DNA of 7,264 bases from NCBI GenBank assembly GCA_945897545.1, contig CAMDGJ010000141.1, forward strand, positions 1 through 7,264, given 5' to 3'. The notes under the pieces are model-generated. The model was given only the letters and a program-made list of their open reading frames with translations. It did no database searches and had not been told where the DNA came from. Position 1 is the stretch's first letter. Each line of letters opens with the position of its first letter. Positions 6,356-7,264 of this stretch are shown here, in pieces. Source of the DNA: Flavobacterium psychrophilum. Lineage in GTDB: Bacteria > Bacteroidota > Bacteroidia > Flavobacteriales > Flavobacteriaceae. A program made the translations under genes and the position numbers.

Positions 6356-6506
6356 AACTTTGTTGATTCCGCGAAGTGGATCTCACAAAGAATGCATGTC
6401 TGGCATTGCATGCCAAATCATTTTTTATTTTCTACGCTTGTACAAACTAAAAAGTTTGTCCCGCTGTAAAACAAAAAATGCTTCCTTTGCAGGAAGCATT
6501 CGTTCT
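6356..6506. other. Hairpin-rich stretch between two tRNA 3'-end fragments
   Basis: No gene is seen. Four inverted repeats lie in 151 bases. CTTTGT (6358-6363) pairs with ACAAAG (6385-6390), enclosing TCCGC/GTGGA (6368-6380). GGCAT/ATGCC surround TGC (6402-6414). ACAAACT/AGTTTGT surround AAAA (6442-6459). The last is the terminator at 6477-6500. A perfect 8-bp palindrome TTGTACAA (6438-6445) overlaps the third. This could be a remnant of an earlier inserted element, attachment-site arm DNA, or a small structured RNA. Confidence 0.4.
6477..6500 (-). terminator. Intrinsic terminator on the minus strand
   Basis: AATGCTTCC (6477-6485) pairs perfectly with GGAAGCATT (6492-6500) around a six-base loop. 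Read on the minus strand, the stem ends in a TTTTTTGTTTT tract. It lies seven bases beyond the second tRNA-like 3' end, repeating the arrangement of the first copy and its terminator. Confidence 0.75.
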
Positions 6507-6525
6507 TTGTAGAGAGGAAGGGATT
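6507..6525 (-). repeat. tRNA 3'-end fragment, copy 2 (possible att site)
   Basis: On the minus strand this reads AATCCCTTCCTCTCTACAA. It is identical to the copy at 6337-6355 except for the base at the discriminator position (A instead of G). Sequence on its other side shows no T-stem 5' half, so identity between the copies stops exactly at the T-loop. That is the usual extent of a tRNA 3'-end attachment core. Confidence 0.6.
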
Positions 6526-6543
6526 TGTATTACCAACCAATAT

Positions 6544-6565
6544 ACCTTGTTTAACAAGGTTTTTT
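6544..6565 (+). terminator. Intrinsic terminator on the plus strand
   Basis: ACCTTG (6544-6549) and CAAGGT (6555-6560) flank TTTAA and run into a six-base T-tract. No plus-strand gene is visible upstream, so either a short unannotated RNA ends here or the hairpin insulates the boundary. The remaining bases to 6692 are A/T-rich with a ten-base A-run (6601-6610), and I see no gene in them. Confidence 0.5.
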
Positions 6566-6692
6566 CAAAATATAATTCTAGGGTCTCGATTTTGAACCTC
6601 AAAAAAAAAATCTTTTTTGACAAATCTTACACATACAAATATATGGAATATTAATGAATAAGTAATTCAAAAAACAAATAGGTTTAAACATT

Positions 6693-6896
6693 TTACCCTT
6701 TTATATGAGGTTCTACGTGTTCGTATTTTAAACCCGTGTAATCACAAAATTCTTCCACACTTACTAGGCTACTTTGAATCTTATTAAAGTCCTTTTTTAG
6801 CTTGTTTAACAATCGAATACTTTGTCGATAACTCTTCCCTGTAATACGCTGTATGTCCTTTGGGTAAATACACACTCTCTTTATTTCAGTTTTCAT
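6693..6896 (-). CDS. Small basic protein with two helix-turn-helix-like segments
   Basis: This 67-aa protein resembles a family of short flavobacterial hypothetical proteins that I recall but cannot name. Two segments look like DNA-binding helix-turn-helix units. Residues 12-33 are PKDIQRITGKSYRQSIRLLNKL, where GKS would be the turn and YRQSIRLLNKL the recognition helix. Residues 45-65 run from VSVEEFCDYTGL to VEPHI. The first half is rich in Lys and Arg. There is no signal peptide or membrane segment. It is the size of excisionase (Xis/AlpA-like) or small regulator proteins and lies about 170 bases from a possible attachment site, which makes a recombination-directionality role conceivable but unproven. 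Three short direct repeats lie just upstream of its start. ATG is the only sensible start; the stop is TAA. Confidence 0.72.
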   Translation of the reverse strand: MKTEIKRVCIYPKDIQRITGKSYRQSIRLLNKLKKDFNKIQSSLVSVEEFCDYTGLKYEHVEPHIKG

Positions 6897-6908
6897 ACAC
6901 TATCTATA

Positions 6909-6940
6909 CTTTTGATTAGGCTTTGATTGGCTTTTGAACG
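6909..6940. repeat. Three short tandem repeats upstream of the small HTH gene
   Basis: CTTTTGATTAGG (6909-6920), CTTTGATTGG (6921-6930) and CTTTTGAACG (6931-6940) are imperfect head-to-tail copies of about one helical turn each. They begin 13 bases upstream of the minus-strand ATG. Same-face direct repeats of this kind suit cooperative binding by a small HTH protein, including autoregulation. Confidence 0.4.
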
Positions 6941-7051
6941 CTACAATTATTGCCGTTGATTCGAAATAAAATTAGTAAAAATTTGTCTTTGTTTTAAGTA
7001 GCAATTTACTCCAATTTTAGATTATTATAACGTTTCATTTGTGACGTTTTA

Positions 7052-7065
7052 TGACATTAATGTCA
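7052..7065. promoter_or_regulatory. Perfect 14-bp palindrome, candidate operator
   Basis: TGACATTAATGTCA is its own reverse complement. Further TGAC half-sites in direct orientation lie at 7042-7045 and 7071-7074. The site sits between the two divergent small genes (6897-7205), 50 bases upstream of a possible promoter for the rightward one, as expected for a dimeric regulator. No other gene is seen in this 309-base gap. Confidence 0.5.
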
Positions 7066-7114
7066 GATAGTGACATACGGAATACTACCATAACATTAAT
7101 TAATAGTTTAAGTG

Positions 7115-7123
7115 TAATCTTTG
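7115..7123 (+). promoter_or_regulatory. Weak promoter-like word for the rightward gene
   Basis: TAATCTTTG resembles TAnnTTTG but has three bases between TA and TTTG instead of two, and no -33 element is clear. If used, it gives a leader of about 75 nt that contains the perfect palindrome TGTTGCAACA (7144-7153). Confidence 0.25.
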
Positions 7124-7205
7124 TTTTGAAATCAATCGAAAGGTGTTGCAACAAGATGGGTATTGAGGGAATTTGAAACAGTATTAATTTAAAAATTTAG
7201 AAATT

Positions 7206-7264
7206 ATGGCAAGGCAAAAAGGCATAATTAAGTTGAAAGGTACTATCGGAGATATTACTTTTTA
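7206..7264 (+). CDS. Start of a small hypothetical protein (3' end outside the window)
   Basis: Nineteen codons are visible: MARQKGIIKLKGTIGDITF, then an incomplete codon beginning TA. The ATG is preceded by an A/T-rich leader (AATTTAGAAATT), as in neighbouring genes. The N-terminus matches, from memory, a group of Bacteroidetes hypothetical proteins starting MARQKGIIKL-GT-GDITF, whose function I do not know. The alternation of charged and hydrophobic residues around a Gly-Thr turn suggests a small beta-rich fold. It is the first rightward gene after the possible attachment region. Length, function and the rest of the operon cannot be seen. Confidence 0.7.
   Translation, partial: MARQKGIIKLKGTIGDITF

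Larger units (their letters stand above)
6526..7264. mobile_element. Putative end of an integrative element, continuing past the window
   Basis: If the two fragments are attachment-site remnants, DNA to the right of 6525 is the interior of the most recently inserted element. The intact tRNA gene would then lie beyond its far end. The content fits loosely: one small DNA-binding-like gene, A/T-rich regulatory DNA and an unrecognised small gene. No integrase is visible in this window, so the call rests mainly on the fragment-plus-terminator pairs. Confidence 0.35.

Noticed and set aside
6401..6416. Sigma-54-type -24/-12 promoter (TGGCAT...)
   Set aside because: The required GC pair of the -12 element is not at the right spacing; the TGGCA is part of a small GGCAT/ATGCC hairpin.
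6337..6525. A complete tRNA gene
   Set aside because: No AGAGAGG 5' acceptor strand, anticodon arm or T-stem 5' half can be found on the minus strand; only 3' ends are present.
6909..6940. CRISPR array
   Set aside because: The repeats are about 10-12 bases and adjoin each other without spacers, and no cas gene is present.

Overview
The window looks like a chromosomal segment from a member of the Flavobacteriaceae, most likely Flavobacterium or a close relative. The evidence is the low G+C content, A-rich leaders without Shine-Dalgarno sequences, Bacteroidetes-type TAnnTTTG promoter words, a PorT-like outer-membrane barrel, and dispersed repeats of kinds I know from flavobacterial genomes. 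This placement comes from recognising protein and repeat families, not from a database search.

Layout. Bases 2-1165 are the C-terminal half of an RND/MMPL-type exporter that begins upstream. A structured repeat (1166-1257) and a probable promoter (1277-1284) precede asnS (1360-2796). Between asnS and rpoN sits a compact cassette, 2801-3326: a GxxExxY-family PD-(D/E)XK-like protein between near-perfect 29-bp inverted repeats (28/29 matching). Then come rpoN (sigma-54, 3347-4825), a long hairpin repeat that probably ends it, a small membrane protein with a PAP2-like motif set (4961-5572), and, converging with it by a 6-base overlap, a PorT-like outer-membrane protein on the minus strand (5567-6262).

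From about 6290 the character changes to intergenic DNA, small genes and signals. Two copies of a 19-base sequence (18/19 identical, 6337-6355 and 6507-6525) read on the minus strand as the 3' end of a tRNA gene: T-loop end, T-stem 3' strand and acceptor 3' strand. Each is followed on that strand by an intrinsic-terminator hairpin. No complete tRNA is present. This is what remains when integrative elements insert repeatedly at the 3' end of one tRNA gene, so DNA right of 6525 is probably the end of an integrated element. It holds a 67-aa protein with two helix-turn-helix-like segments (6693-6896, minus), short tandem repeats just upstream of its start, a 14-bp perfect palindrome, and the first 19 codons of a small protein that runs off the window.

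Working together: asnS, rpoN and the envelope genes are core functions (asparaginyl-tRNA synthesis, alternative sigma factor, envelope proteins). They look like neighbours rather than one pathway. The accessory material is the inverted-repeat cassette between asnS and rpoN and the tRNA-targeted region on the right. These two are the parts most worth following up.
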